Shown here one piece after another: positions 28,173 through 40,631 of a stretch of 64,000 nucleotides of DNA (its first letter is position 1; every line of letters starts with the position of its first letter). The translations under genes were made by a program, and so were the position numbers. Source of the stretch: Lucifuga dentata (taxonomy: Eukaryota > Chordata > Actinopteri > Ophidiiformes > Bythitidae); NCBI GenBank assembly GCA_014773175.1, contig VXCM01000497.1:1-64000 (forward strand), given 5' to 3'. The notes under the pieces are model-generated. The model saw only the letters and a list, made by a program, of their open reading frames with translations, was not told the DNA's origin and searched no databases.

Positions 28173-29081
28173 CGTATATATTTCAACCCCCAAAAGGTGC
28201 ATCTTTAAAAACTGGAAATGTAAAAATTAAACTTTGAAAACATAAACCTGTCTATATTGTATGACATTTGACAACATCATCAGATATTGGATTTGAGAGC
28301 AAACAAACAGAACTTTCTTACAAAAAAAATAACTGACTAATAAGGTAAATGTGAATCAATGTATGTTAAGGTAAGGTTGAAAATTAGCAGAGGTTATTTC
28401 ATGGGCCACTGAAGCAGTCACTGAATGAAGTGGCCACCCAAACTTTCTTTAAAACAACATAGTTAAAATCAAATTATGTGAACAATAGAATAAAATTAAC
28501 CACTTGAACTCTGTCCAAGTCCATTCTACTCTATTCAGCTCTGCTGCTCATCTGTCCCTTTGTTTTCAGTGTCTGCAGAGTGGAGTAGCCTCCAGTCTGA
28601 CACTGATGACAAACCCCTAGGAAGGAAGGAAGACGTGCAACACCTCTGCAAAATACTAAGACCACATCACATCATCAATGAGTATGTCGTTGACACAACA
28701 ATCATAAATACATGCTATTAACGAAACGCAATGACATCAGTTTCGTATTGGATCACTATCAGCGTTTTAGATTTGCAGGGATTTGCGCACTGGCCCTGCT
28801 GCAGGCAGGCGGGCATACACATGTGGAATGTGGAGGGAAGCACCCGCCTATAACAATAACACCACACAAAAAGCAGAACCAGGGGAGGGCTAGTGTGGAA
28901 GTTGTACTGAAATGCGAAATGAATCTGCAATATGAAATGCCATGTGACTTCTCCGCAAAGAAATACGTTTTCACTCCTAACAAAGGAGAAGGCTGCACAG
29001 CAAGCGGCTCACGAGCAGCGGCTAACTCGTAACACGACATGCTAACGAACGGTGGGGTCTGGTAGGTCTCGTCGCTCTTAC

Positions 29082-29235
29082 CTGATGTGGCATATCAACC
29101 TTCACTCTGGCCAATAGCAGAGGGGGGCCCCAGAAGCTGGAGACAGTTTGCCAAATTTTCCGAGCCAGTGAAGTTGAAGTCAGCTTTTAGCAATTTCTCC
29201 ACGTTGAAAAAACTTTTTCCTTGGTGAAACCAAAA
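29082..29235 (-). other. Probable second 5' exon of the same minus-strand gene, ends at ATG-CCA-CAT-CAG
   Basis: The acceptor CTCTCCTCTTTGTTGACAG is excellent and the donor CAG|GTAAGAG (29081) near-consensus. The 27-codon frame from the first exon continues in phase as FWFHQGKSFFNVEKLLKADF and ends with TGA at 29097-29095. An ATG follows one base later (29093) and codes MPHQ up to the donor. The main protein could therefore start here, but no further exon was recognised and no family can be named. A non-coding RNA is the alternative. Confidence 0.45.
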
Positions 29236-30189
29236 CTGTCAACAAAGAGGAGAGGACAGGAGAATTAATCATCGGGGCTATCTAACGGTCAGGGTGGGCT
29301 GGATTTCGGTAACCCTAGCCCTTATGACGTCCCGTTATTTCTTGCATAAACTCTGTTACAACAAACTTCATTGAAAAAATCTGGCGACGCACTCTTGCCG
29401 TACTCAAGCAGCTGTTAACACCTCCAAGAACATAAGTGAATAACTTTCAACAATCATGTGGTCTTCTTGTACATTCGGCGTGAAAGTTTTACAAGAATGC
29501 TCACCTAATCAACATAAAATTATAACTTCTCTAATTGGATTACGCGGCTTTCTACAATCATCCACTGAATACTTTAGAAGTGAGTAAAACAGACGAACCA
29601 ATAAAAGTTACATTTTACCCAGATAAAGGTTTGCTTGGGGAATAAACTATATGCCGAATTAAAAATGGGGTCCTACAAATTTGTACAGTGTCTAATGTCA
29701 TGTACTGCCGTGTTGCACACTTGTTTGCAAGCAACACGATATAAAACTACCATATTTTTGAGAGAGTTTGGCAGTACGTTGTCTCCACTCACGAGAGGAC
29801 AGACTGTGAAAGGGGATTGAACACTGGACAACAGAAAAGCCAACAGCAGCGATTATAATTCTAAAGTGTCTTTTAAAATTCATAAAGCGTGTCTAATATT
29901 ACGTTACATTTACAAACGACTGTAAAACTGTTTTTTTTACAGTGAATTTACGCCTGGACTAACTGTGTACATTGTTTGTGTCAGCAGCATGTCAAAATAC
30001 TGCAAAGCCATAAACAACAGCTAACGTTACGGTAACAGCAGCACTTTGCTGGGCGCGCGTGCCATTCGGCCTGAAAGCAACACAAACCGAGATAACAAAG
30101 ACCAAAAACTGTAACGCTACTTTAATGTTACAACACCGCACACCATATGTGACACTCTAAAGATTATAGGAAATAGCTAATTAACTTAC

Positions 30190-30290
30190 ATTACTCCATG
30201 TGCAAAGCAACGTAGCAGACAGTGTGTTAGTCCAGTTTTTAAACGCTCTGTCTACATAGATGGACTGCATTTCGCCATAGTCCCGCCTCC
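30190..30290 (-). promoter_or_regulatory. Probable first exon and core promoter of an unidentified minus-strand gene
   Basis: A strong donor AAT|GTAAGTT stands at 30190/30189. Just upstream on the minus strand is a GC box (GGAGGCGGGAC, 30290-30280). Two ATGs are present: one at 30278 gives an eight-codon frame ending in TAG, and one at 30270 is open through the donor (27 codons). The transcript start is not fixed by sequence; it should lie near or a little above 30.29 kb. Confidence 0.45.
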
Positions 30291-30333
30291 AACATTTAGT
30301 AATGAGGCATATCTATACATATAATCCTCCCAG

Positions 30334-30450
30334 TGTCCAATCAAAGCTCTCTACTCTGAAAAACTCTCTGCTCCCATTGGTCAAGATGCCTGTCAGTCAC
30401 GTGCTGTGTCTCCAGCAGTCTCCCTACCATATAGGGGTGTGTCGTGACGT
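30334..30450. promoter_or_regulatory. Promoter motif cluster: CCAAT x2, E-box, CRE-like
   Basis: It contains CCAAT in both orientations (30335-30339 plus; ATTGG at 30376-30380, i.e. CCAAT on minus), a palindromic E-box CACGTG (30398-30403) and TGACGT (30445-30450). The clustering just above a GC box and a splice donor supports a polymerase II promoter, firing leftward or in both directions. Confidence 0.45.
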
Positions 30451-31160
30451 AGGAGACAGCCAAATACTGTAGGTAGTAATCCATTTTGTCAAAATAATAG
30501 TAAATTAGCTAAATATAATACATAATAACATGTATAATAATGCAAAATATATGGCCTGGCCTTGTCTGCGTACAGGTATAATTAAATGGTGGTGGCGATG
30601 GAGCAGAGAAATGGTGTTCATTTTAGCCATTTTAGCACAATTTGTATTGAAGTGTATATGGAAAATTATGTTTTACATTGTTAAAATTTCAGTGTTCTCT
30701 CTCCCACACATACACACACACAGAGGGTGAGACAAAGAAACAGCTGGACAAGCAAACGAAGGCAGGCAGACTCACTCTTGACCTTTAATACTGTCCTCAC
30801 ACCGATTTTCAGTCAAAAAAACACAAGGAGTTGTGCAAACCTCAAGGAATGCCTCAGTGAGTTACAAACACACTCTCTGATCAACTTTGATCAGAAGTTG
30901 ATCAGCAAAGCAGCGAGAAGATGTACAGCTTCCTGATTAAATCTCCGCTGATTTTATGCCTCAAATTCAGTTTATTGGTCAAGTGGAGCTCTATTCACCA
31001 TGTGAAAGCAACTGTATGCGCATTTTATGGCTGTAGAGGGCACACTGTCAAAGTTTGGGAAAAATAACCCTTATGACATCACAAGAGTTATTTGCAACCT
31101 TGTGAAGGGTCAGTTTCTGACTTTGCACACCACCCTCTACAGCCCCAAGAGTCTTTATAC

Positions 31161-31557
31161 CAGTGGTTCTCAAACTTTTTAAACCAAGTACTACCTCTGA
31201 GCAAACGGAAACATCTAAGTACTACTTCACCAAAAATATCATGCTAATATGGATGCTGTACTGAAACTGAGAAGTTTATATGTAAACGTACCAGCCACCT
31301 AAAATGTTTGCATAAATGTAAATGATTCTTAATTAAATGAGAATAATAATTTTACTAAAAACTATTTCTTCATGAAACCATTTTGTTTTTTGTCTAATTT
31401 CCCAAAATAACAGAATTTTCTATGATTTCAATAACTGTTTTGATTCTCTGCTGAAATTGCATTATCATCATCGTCATCATCATCGCCATTTAGCGTATCA
31501 AAAGGAGGAGTATCAAGTGCTCCCAGTGGTATTTGTACCACAGTTTGAGAACCTCTG
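31161..31557. mobile_element. Non-autonomous hAT element with 8-bp target duplication
   Basis: The left end CAGTGGTTCTCAAACTTTTT and the right end CAGTTTGAGAACCTCTG are inverted repeats of the classic hAT type. They are flanked by CTTTATAC (31153-31160) and CTTTTTAC (31558-31565), an 8-bp target duplication with one mismatch. The 397-bp interior is non-coding. Confidence 0.85.
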
Positions 31558-32215
31558 CTTTTTACAGTTGCTTTCACACACTGAATAGTATTCCCTATGA
31601 TTGATAAACTGATTTGTCCCCCTTAAAGCTACTTTGGCAGAATTTGTTACAGAGAGTCAAACCCCTCTGGTAGACATGTGGGACAGCTATCTGACTATCA
31701 CCAGGTATTTCCACTGTCCTCCCTTTTTATTTTAATGCTTCGTTGCTCTTCCTCCTCCTCTAACTCTTTAACAATATCATCCTCAGCTTCTAATGACAAT
31801 AAACTATTCACAGGTTTACTACATTCTTTCTGAGCGGACATGAAGGAATTCGATAGCTGAGCACAGCTACAATATGGAGCCAGTAAGTCAATACTAACAC
31901 CATACAATGTCCATGAAATGTCTTTTCAGTGTAATAGATACAGTGTCACATTTGATTAGAATCCATAGGCAGTGACGATGTGTCACTGGAGAGTTCTAGT
32001 GTGGATTCTATAGAGGTATTGTAACTGATTATGCAAAATGGAATAAAATAAGAACATACTGTGGACATAATGAATGTGGTTATGCTTTACTTGCAAGGAT
32101 GATACTGTTAAATATACTGTTAAATATATGAACATATGCATATTGTCAATTTTGTGTATATGGGTGAATGCTATGTATTATGGGTGTATACAGATGCACA
32201 GATCATTCTAAATTC

Positions 32216-32325
32216 TTCTTCTTCTTCTTCTTCTTCTTCTTCTTCTTCTTCTTCTTCTNAGATGCACAGATCATTCTAAATTCTTCTTCTTCTTCTTCTT
32301 CTTCTTCTTCTTCTTCTTCTTCTTC
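32216..32325. repeat. (TTC)n microsatellite with assembly duplication
   Basis: TTC units before N 32259 are repeated after it together with the preceding AGATGCACAGATCATTCTAA; most likely one locus. Confidence 0.9.
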
Positions 32326-32869
32326 TACACCATAGGTCTAATGCAACAAAAACAAACTAGAACACACCACTCATGTCTACATCATGCCATCATCCCAAAT
32401 CCCTTAAGACAATCTCCACTTAGAAATGTGGGGCAGGTGGAAATAAATAAATGTAGTGAAGTGAGCACTCAAAAGACTCTCTATGTCCATCTAAAGTGAC
32501 ACAAACATAAGTGCATATATACAGCTATAGTATATAAAAACAGTATATAAAAAAAACTCATCATCACACCTTAATACAAAACAAAATCAAAGAACTATTT
32601 ACTCAGCTTGTGCACAGCATATGTGTGTGCATTCTGAACATGAGTAAACATGGATGCTTCCCTACCTGGTCAGACCGCGTCATATGGCCTAGTTCTTTTG
32701 TAGCATGCTGAGGCCTTTGGAGACTGTTAAACCTATATGCGAGATGGATACTATAAACTCAGACTATACCAGTAGTGTGGTGCTCTAGATGAGGAACCTG
32801 AGCTATTGTGTTTCAAGTGAATTTTATTTCCTCTAAATGCACATCTTTTCTGTTCTCGTACTTATTTTG

Positions 32870-33163
32870 TATGCACTGTAAAATGTGACAAGTTGATCTT
32901 ACTTAAAAAAAAATCTAGGAAACCGATTTCCTTGAAAAGGGTAAGTAAATATAACTATANATCTTACTTAAAAAAAAATCTAGGAAACCGATTTCCTTGA
33001 AAAGGGTAAGTAAATATAACTATATAGTATTAAGTTCAAGTAGACAGAAAGTAAACATAACTTAAGACTAATAGTTATATTTACTTACCTTTTTCAAGGC
33101 AATCGGTTTCCTAGATTTTTTTTTTTTTAAGTAAGATCAACTTGTCACATTTTACAGTGCATA
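32870..33163. mobile_element. Hairpin MITE with about 88-bp near-perfect inverted arms
   Basis: The left arm starts ATGCACTGTAAAATGTGACA and the right arm is its reverse complement ending at 33163. Both arms carry the GATCTTACTT, A-run, AGGAAACCGATT and GTAAGTAAATATAACTA blocks, separated by a short loop of about 45 bp. No coding capacity. N 32960 separates two identical 64-bp copies of part of the left arm, so the real element is about 229 bp. The CACTGTAAA end resembles hAT-like elements; class unproven. Confidence 0.85.
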
Positions 33164-33428
33164 TTCCTGCCAGTGTTACACAGTTTGATGCTTGATCCAT
33201 TTATATAGTTTATTTTTATTTTGTCTATTGCTGATGTCATTTAGAGATGTTCTGCATTTTGCCTATTGGCTGCCAAAGTTAGTTTGCTAATGCCATTCTG
33301 TCTTTTTAAAGGACACATAAGCACCAAACCTGTTTGTTGCTGCCTGAGGAGGAGCTGCAGCTCCAAACAAGTTACCTATGGAAGACTTTATATTAGGCAA
33401 TGTCTTTGTTCCATGTTTTCAACTGTAA

Positions 33429-33429
33429 A

Positions 33430-33472
<43 letters not shown>

Positions 33473-33473
33473 N

Positions 33474-33557
<84 letters not shown>
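33429..33557. repeat. (GT)n-(GA)n compound repeat, seen twice around an N
   Basis: GT and GA runs occur before N 33473 and again after it, so the two may be one locus duplicated by scaffolding. Confidence 0.9.
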
Positions 33558-33559
33558 TG

Positions 33560-36500
33560 CTTTTTTCCCTTACATTGAACTGGCTTTAGTCCAACTTTCC
33601 CTTTGTTGCTGATCCAAAATAAAATAAAAGCAAATATCCATAGGTTGTGTTATAGCCACCTGCCTGATGGAAATATGTGATGGATTATTTCCACTCATTG
33701 CAGCTTTTCAGGAAGTCTTTAATGTGAAGTGGCTGGGCTAGAGGAAGACACACACCCTGCAACACTTCCAGTCTGACGGAATACACTCCACAGCACAAAA
33801 CTACACAGTCATAAATCAGATCTATCATAAAGCTCCACCTGTGTACAGCAACAGTCTGTGAGAATAGATTCCTTTGGTCTCCCTGCAACTGAAAATGTTT
33901 TATGTGCAATGAAGAAATGGAAGAATATGTACTATTTTTCTTGTATTTATTTATTTTACATTATATTGCTTTATTCTGGAAAATAGTTAATACTACAGTA
34001 GTTGCCTATGAGGGCAGCCACTGTAGGATGTTATGGAGTTTGGCTGTTTGTATGCAGGATTTCTCAAAAAATAATAGATGGATTTCTATGAAATTTGGAT
34101 AGGTGGAAGAGTTGATGAGATTTTGATTTGATTTTGATTTTAATTCCAGTGAAATCCTTATTGTTGTATTTATAAAAAAAAAAAAAAAAAAAAAACACAA
34201 CCCAAAGAGTTAAATGCACTGGGGTGTGACTTGAGTAAATAAAAGTTGGATAGAAAGAAAGGAAGAAAAAGTCAGCCACCATAATAACACGAATGCACAA
34301 GTATGTTTCCATCTGAACGTCAACAGAATTTACTAATGGATGTGACTTTAATGAAAATTTTATGTTTGTCTTCTTCCTGATTTAGCATCTCAAATATGTA
34401 TTTGAAAAGAAAAGAGAAATTTCTGGGACAGGATGATTGCTGACAGATGATGCAGACGGGCTCAAAGAGGAAGATAGTAAAGAAGAAAAGCACGGTGCAG
34501 ACCGATGAAACAATAGACTGCAGCGTCATCATTCAACAACCCTGATCAATGTCAGGCTGTTGCAAAAACAAAATGCCCATTCTGTGTCCTCCTCTTTTTG
34601 CATTTCTTTCTTTCTTTCTTTCTTTTCTGCTCTAGAATTCTACATATTTTGTGTTTGGAATGATTTTTTGGGGGGAATTTTCAATGATTCTGTTTTGTCT
34701 AATTCCTCACAGCTACTACAATGCAGGCATTCTTCTTTCTCTTCTCTCTGCTTTCATTCCTGCCATTCCCCCCCCCCCCCCCCCNNNNNNNNNNNNNNNN
34801 NNNNNNNNNNNNNNNNNNNNNNNNNNNNNNNNNNNNNNNNNNNNNNNNNNNNNNNNNNNNTCTCTCTCTCTCTCTCTCTCTCTCTCTGCAGTCCCTCATG
34901 ACCTTTGCTCTAGTGGGATTCTTCAAGAGTGAGGAAGAGGAAGCCCAAATAGCAGCTTCAAACTAATCTGCTGGTGTCTGAAAACACTAACGATTCTTTT
35001 GCGCAACAGATAGGAGTTGAAATTCCAGTCTAAGTGGTATGGCTGTTTTCCACAAACATTTCTCCATTTTTGTCTTCATTTCCCAGATATTATCCTTTGC
35101 AAACATTGCTCTAGTATAAAAAAATATAAAAAAAAAAAAAAAATNTTTTTTTAGAACATAGGGCAAAGCTTCTCAACAGGATAACACATTAAATGTCTTT
35201 TCTGGGTGCATTTCTTGCCCCTAAATCAGATTTTCAGTCACATTTTTGTCCTTTTTGAGTCATTTTCATTGAACCGTGAAATCATACATTTCCACTCCAT
35301 GTTGGCCAATAAACACCCAATTTTACTACCACTAAGATTTCTTTTTTTGTAATGCACCACATCCCACACTTGTTCTGTACTGCAGAAAACTGGCAGCAGT
35401 TTTCACAGAAGAGAACTGTGATCTTCCACTCATGATTCTGAAGATTTTTTGTAAATTTCTTCATTGACAAACTGGTCTTATGCATTTTCCAAAAAAAATA
35501 TGTCACTTGCACAAAGTATCCCCAGTTGTCACAGTTAGAGAAGTTAGAAATAAATGCTTAATTTGCATTAATGTTTGGAAATTGTATGACTTTTTATTCC
35601 CTAAGGTCAATTTTTATGTGTGCTTGCCAGCAGCAGAAGACATCCTAAAATGCTGCATACTTATTATAATTTCTTCTTACATAAAGTTTGGCGCATAACT
35701 AGTCCCGCACAATTGGCCCCAGCTCCACATACCATACATCAAAATATACAGTACATACTGATACTGATACAGAGACCATGGTTATATCTTTTGTTACTGA
35801 TCCAACTGGCAGTTTTTGTGAAAATCATGAAAAACTAGCCATTTTTTTCCATAGAGAATGAATGGAGAGCCATTTCAATTATTTTTGAATCTTACAAACT
35901 ATGGGAGGAACAGCAAACAGACCGAGCAGACACATGCACAAGGGAGTATACATGTACACACAGACACACACACACACACAGCAGTGGAGAAAGTCCCACA
36001 AGAGGCAAGCACACATTACTATTTCTTTAGAAAATGTCGGCTGTTCTAGTATTTCCTCACTGCCTCTCTGATATGTGTGTATTACAAGACACCAAAAAGA
36101 CATACCGGTACATTAGGGCACAGATTTGTTTTTTCAAGCTTTACATCACCACATAAATGTTAAACTAAGCTGTTTCCCATTTTACTGAGAATATCCAGTG
36201 AATTGTTTATAAGTGTTTATTTGTGAAAACCTATGGATGTGTTAGTATATGACATTTCACAATTCATCATGCATACACTGTTGTCTAGCATGAACATTAG
36301 CCTATTCTTCAGCAGATTCATGTAATAGATCATAACACCCTGAAGCACATGCTAAGCCAGAGGTTAAAGGGAGCATAGAAATGTGACTGCATGAACATAC
36401 ATGGGATAAGAAATTAAGCTGATGAGCTAAATTGCTATTGGATATGCACTATATAAAGCTAAATTGAACTGCACTGAACTGTTGTAAGAGAGTGTTTAAT

Positions 36501-36770
36501 ACTACCAATCATATCAGAATTATTATACATTGTTCAATCATATGTATGGGCTGCGGACTAGTGCTGCAGGTCTGCTTTGTGATGCATCATTACTGCAGCA
36601 CATTACAACAGCAATGCAGTAAAAAGACACTTTTCTGGATTTCTTATAATACTTGGTGACTTTGCTCTTGGAGAGAACACAACAAACGGCTCAAATGTGT
36701 GTGTGTGAGTGATCAGATAGCAATTGCATGTCAACAGACTGTACAGACAGATGCATGTGGAGCCATACAT
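33560..36770. other. Non-coding stretch with an assembly gap
   Basis: No supported gene on either strand. A 76-N gap (34785-34860) is framed by a C-run and (TC)n, another N is at 35145 between A- and T-runs, and a (CA)n tract lies near 35964-35980. Confidence 0.6.
34771..34887. other. Assembly gap between poly-C and (TC)n
   Basis: About 14 C, then 76 N, then about 14 TC units. The true sequence is unknown; probably a CT-rich simple repeat. Confidence 0.95.
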
Positions 36771-36771
36771 T

Positions 36772-36772
<1 letters not shown>

Positions 36773-36828
<56 letters not shown>

Positions 36829-36829
36829 G
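36773..36829. repeat. (GATA)n microsatellite
   Basis: About fourteen GATA units, uninterrupted. Confidence 0.95.
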
Positions 36830-37199
36830 TATATATGTGCAAATGGATATGTCTGCATGTACTGTAGACATTTATGCACGTGTATGTAGATTTTTCCTGA
36901 AATCTAAGTATCTCTGCTCGTGTTTAGATTAAATTTGTTAAAGAAAGAGGAAAGCTAAACTGGAAATCCTGATGGTGTTGCTTTGGAGCCAAAGTTATAG
37001 ATAGAAAATTATACAGTGGTGTGCCAGCCCCTCCTGAAAAACCAGGATAAAGAATGAGACACACAGACACAAACACACATACTGCACAGCAAAACCTAGA
37101 TAGAGCCTCATAAACGAGTAAACAAGTCCACATAAACAAGTCAGTTAAATAGAAGGCATATGCTATGTTATTGCCATTGGAATTCAAGAATTTGAGCAT

Positions 37200-37440
37200 A
37201 TCACTGTGACATATGGAATCCCTCAGGGTTCAACTCTTGGTCCTCTATTATTCAACCTCTGTGCTCCCTTTAGGCCTCATCCTGCAGGACAATAAGATTG
37301 CTTATCATACAAATACGCTGAAATTAGCCTCTTCAGCATGTGGCTACGGTCCTATAGACCCACAGTGTCAATGCAGCAAGAAAATAAACAAGAGAATTTC
37401 TACTGATTACATATAGATAAATCCATCTGGCAACATGAAA
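37200..37440 (+). mobile_element. L2-type LINE reverse transcriptase remnant, 5' part
   Basis: The conceptual reading TYGIPQGSTLGPLLFNL, then PLGLILQDNKIAYHT and GYGPIDPQCQC, matches the GVPQGS..GPLLF motif and the region around the catalytic YADD box of fish L2/CR1-like LINEs. The YADD itself is lost and frames are broken. The matching 3' part lies at 38010-38290 in the same orientation. Confidence 0.75.
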
Positions 37441-37502
37441 GAAAAAGGCAAGTGGTTACTCATTTTGATTCCAGGGCTATTAAGACTAAATTTACAGGGG
37501 AT

Positions 37503-37520
37503 AAATAAATAAATAAATAA

Positions 37521-37564
<44 letters not shown>
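37503..37564. repeat. Compound (AAAT)n-(GT)n-(AT)n microsatellite
   Basis: Three adjoining simple repeats just before the mariner remnant. Confidence 0.9.
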
Positions 37565-37565
<1 letters not shown>

Positions 37566-37820
37566 GCAGGAATTTTGGGAGTTGATTGGTTCTGACCCTA
37601 TTTTTCAACGTAATCTCCCCCATTTAACACACTTCTGCCAATGATACTGGAGTGTTTTTACACTTTTTATAGAAGTCCTTTTTTTTTTTTTTTTTTTTTT
37701 TTTGCTCTCCAAAATAATCCTCTACAGCTAAAATTACATAATCATCTGAGGCAACACCGGTTCCAGATAAAACCTCTTTCATGTTTGGGAAGAGGTGAAA
37801 GTCTGAGGCAGACAATTCAG
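37566..37820 (-). mobile_element. mariner transposase C-terminal remnant
   Basis: The minus strand reads SASDFHLFPNMKEVL, then ASDDYVILAVEDYFGEQ, and after a poly-T interruption DFYKKCKN. This is the mariner D,D34D C-terminus (APSDFHLFPxLK ... DDxVxxAVxxYL ... FY), including its third catalytic Asp. Reading frames on both sides are short. It sits between the two halves of the L2 remnant, so it probably inserted into that LINE. Inactive. Confidence 0.75.
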
Positions 37821-38009
37821 GTCAGTTGGTGGATGAACTACTTTAAAATCACAATTATAAATCTTATAAATCTTATAGAACTCACAGACCTTTGGGTACC
37901 TTTGGAACTTGTAAGTTATAATCACGAAGTTCAAATAAATGCAGCTGAGATGCAACAATTCCTAAGAAAGTATATTACTTTAAAAAAAAAAAAATTATTA
38001 CAGTCGATG

Positions 38010-38290
38010 GCCTTATGCGTTAGGTTCAGAGTTATCAATCAGTGCTTGTGCATGTCTAGACGAGATTTAGAGAAACTTGTTTGTACCTTCCTCTCTGATA
38101 GTGTGGACTGTTGCAACAATATGTTCCCTAGTGTTTCTTAAAAGCCCATCAATCAGCTGCAGCTCATTCAAAAAGCTGCTGCTCAAATTCTTATAAGAAC
38201 CAGGAGGGTTGATCACATCACAAGTTTTCTTAAATTGGTTCACTGGCTTTCAGTTAGCTAAAGCGTAAATTTCATGTAACAGATGTGGGT
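38010..38290 (+). mobile_element. L2-type LINE remnant, 3' part
   Basis: It reads SRRDLEKLVCTFLSD, then INQLQLIQKAAAQILIRTRR and VDHIT..LVHWLSVS, matching the C-terminal L2 pattern (DxEKLVHAFISSRLDYCN ... IQNAAARxLTRTRRxDHITPVLxxLHWLPV). Several stops break the frame. Confidence 0.75.
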
Positions 38291-39179
38291 ACCTATTTAA
38301 TGGCAAGTCACAACTCTTGATTCAAATGATTTCTCTATTAACAAGACTGGGCAAAGAAGGGAAACCCACATTGTATGATCTGGCAGATCTGACTGCATTC
38401 CCTTTTTGATGTGCTCCGTGCACATGTACAGCTTTTTTTCCCCCCTTATCTGGATAATGTACCATATCTAATACATGTCACATTCATGCAAAGTGTAAAA
38501 TGGATCTTAATGCCCACTGATGTGCACTCCATGATTGTTTTCCACCAGCAGAACTTCACATCCTCACTTCATACTTATATCACCATGAGGCTCAGGTGCT
38601 GCTGTATAACTGTAATGCAAAGGGACGCTGTTATATTTTTTAAATGTCAAGTCTAAAGATGTAAAAGAGGAGGAAGTACCTTAGAGTTGTTTGTTTGTGT
38701 GATTGAGTCACAGTTGAAACAAGCTTCCTCAGTTTCTTTGAGTAAAACTATAAAAGCCTGTAAATAGATACTTAAGCTAAGACTTCTTTCCTAAGGAATT
38801 AGAGGTGAAAATAAATAAAATGGCTGAACATCAAGGAGAGAGCCAAGATAAGCAAGGCTCTCCAGGCCAAACTAAAAACTATAAGCTCTTATGTGTAAAT
38901 GTTTGATGCATGGCAGATTTAGCCTGCATTTTAAATGCATGGTCAAAGAAAGGACCTGGAGAGACAGAATAAAACTGGGCTGTGAGCCCTCCTTGGTGGT
39001 GCTGTAAGCTCTTGAAACTGCCTTGAGGAAATGTCTGACCTGCTCGCTGTTTTTGTGGCATGCAGAGAAGGCTGAAGAGGAGGAAGAGTGAGGAGGAGGA
39101 GGGGAGATGCTGTTGTCACACGGGATTCAGACACTGGCACTTTACTAACCTTAACTGAATTTTGCATACTGTTTACTTT

Positions 39180-39620
39180 ATTTATTACTGTTAATACTAC
39201 ACATGTACTTATTAACTTTTTTTTTTTAAATAACCATTCATATCCTGATTTCTTTCCTTATTTACTTATTTACTCTCTTATGTACTCACTTATGCACTTA
39301 CCACCTCCCTACATAGGGACTCACTTATGTATCTGTTTACTTACACACTTATGCCCTTAATTAACGGCTCACTTATATACTCGCCTAACTGTGTACTTTC
39401 ATATTTACATGGTTGTGTGCATAAATACTTACACTATGTACTTTCTGACCACACTCTTGCCTATTTATATATTTATATACTTGCTCAACACAGTTAGCCT
39501 ATTTAATAATGTGCTTACTTAATCTGGAAAGTATTTTCTTACTTACACTATCCATGTCATTTCAGTATGTAGGCCTACATCCTTACTTAGGTGCTCACTT
39601 GAGAAACTACATACATAGTT
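39180..39620. repeat. Degenerate ACTTA(T)-rich satellite-like tract
   Basis: Words such as ACTTATTTACTTAT, ACTCACTTATG, ACACTTATG and CTTACTTA recur every 10-25 bases for over 400 bp, in mutated form. It looks like an old expanded short tandem repeat. Confidence 0.6.
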
Positions 39621-40585
39621 TTTTTCATATATTATATACAAACTGTACCTACTAGCTGTTTACTTGGTGACACTCTATCAATGCTTTTTTTTTTTAAATT
39701 TTAAATAAAGTGCTTTTATTTGAAAGATGCAATACAAACTTCTATTTTTTTGTCTTCTAATTACTGTTGTTCTTCCTCTTGTACTATTTTTTCACCTCAG
39801 AAACACTCTTACACCATTTTAACTTCATGTGTCATCCCATTCTGCTGACACACTGACAGATTCCTGAGTTTCCTCGTGCCATGGTGCTTCCTCGTAAAGC
39901 GAGCGTGGCAAGCTGCGGCGATCATTCCATTTGACAGGCTATAACATGCAGCAGCGTCTTCCTGTGGTTTGTCTGGTTAGTTTCGATGGGATTTGATTGG
40001 CAGGAAGTGGTTTCAGAGGTAAAACTGAAAATGTTTCCTATTGATTCAAATATTTAATTTAGAGATGAAATTGGATAGACACTCAATCTAGCTTACTTTG
40101 TTTGCCCCTTTAGTCTTTTCTCAGATCACAGTTTTCCTAAAAGTGAAATATGCAACAGTATGAAACTGGGAAACTTTTTGGGAAATTATGTTTATGTAAA
40201 ACATATGAATGGAATATTGTAAAAAGCTTCTCATTGGAACTTCTCAGTAACAATAAATTCCATGTGATTCCAGTTATTGTTGTCACAATCAACAGTATAG
40301 TAGCTTAGAAACCCAACCAGGTATTTCTATCTTTGTAAATGTGTTTTAATCAGGACAAAGACTCCATGTAGAAGCATTTGAACACTGTACCAAAACAAAC
40401 CTTCCACATCAGCACATTATGCATAGCTGTCTGGCTTTGACTCCATGCAGCTTCAAACAGTCTGGCTGGATGCTGCAATCTGACTTCACCCTGACAGAAA
40501 GGAGGGCAAAGCTTTTATGTATCACACCCACAGACTCAGATTAGCTCCTTGTGCCCCTCTCCCCATCTCAACCTCGCTCTTATTT

Positions 40586-40587
<2 letters not shown>

Positions 40588-40628
<41 letters not shown>
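40588..40628. repeat. (TC)n microsatellite
   Basis: About twenty TC units. Confidence 0.95.

Positions 40629-40631
<3 letters not shown>

Noticed and set aside
28712..29040. Overlapping frames on both strands near the 29-kb exon
   Set aside because: Neither has homology. The region is GC-richer because it borders the promoter, which lengthens chance frames.
34560..34966. Several frames running through the N gap
   Set aside because: They consist of translated Ns, C-run and (TC)n and carry no information.
36773..36829. Tandem repeats that might be taken for a CRISPR array
   Set aside because: Four-base units without spacers; an ordinary eukaryotic microsatellite.
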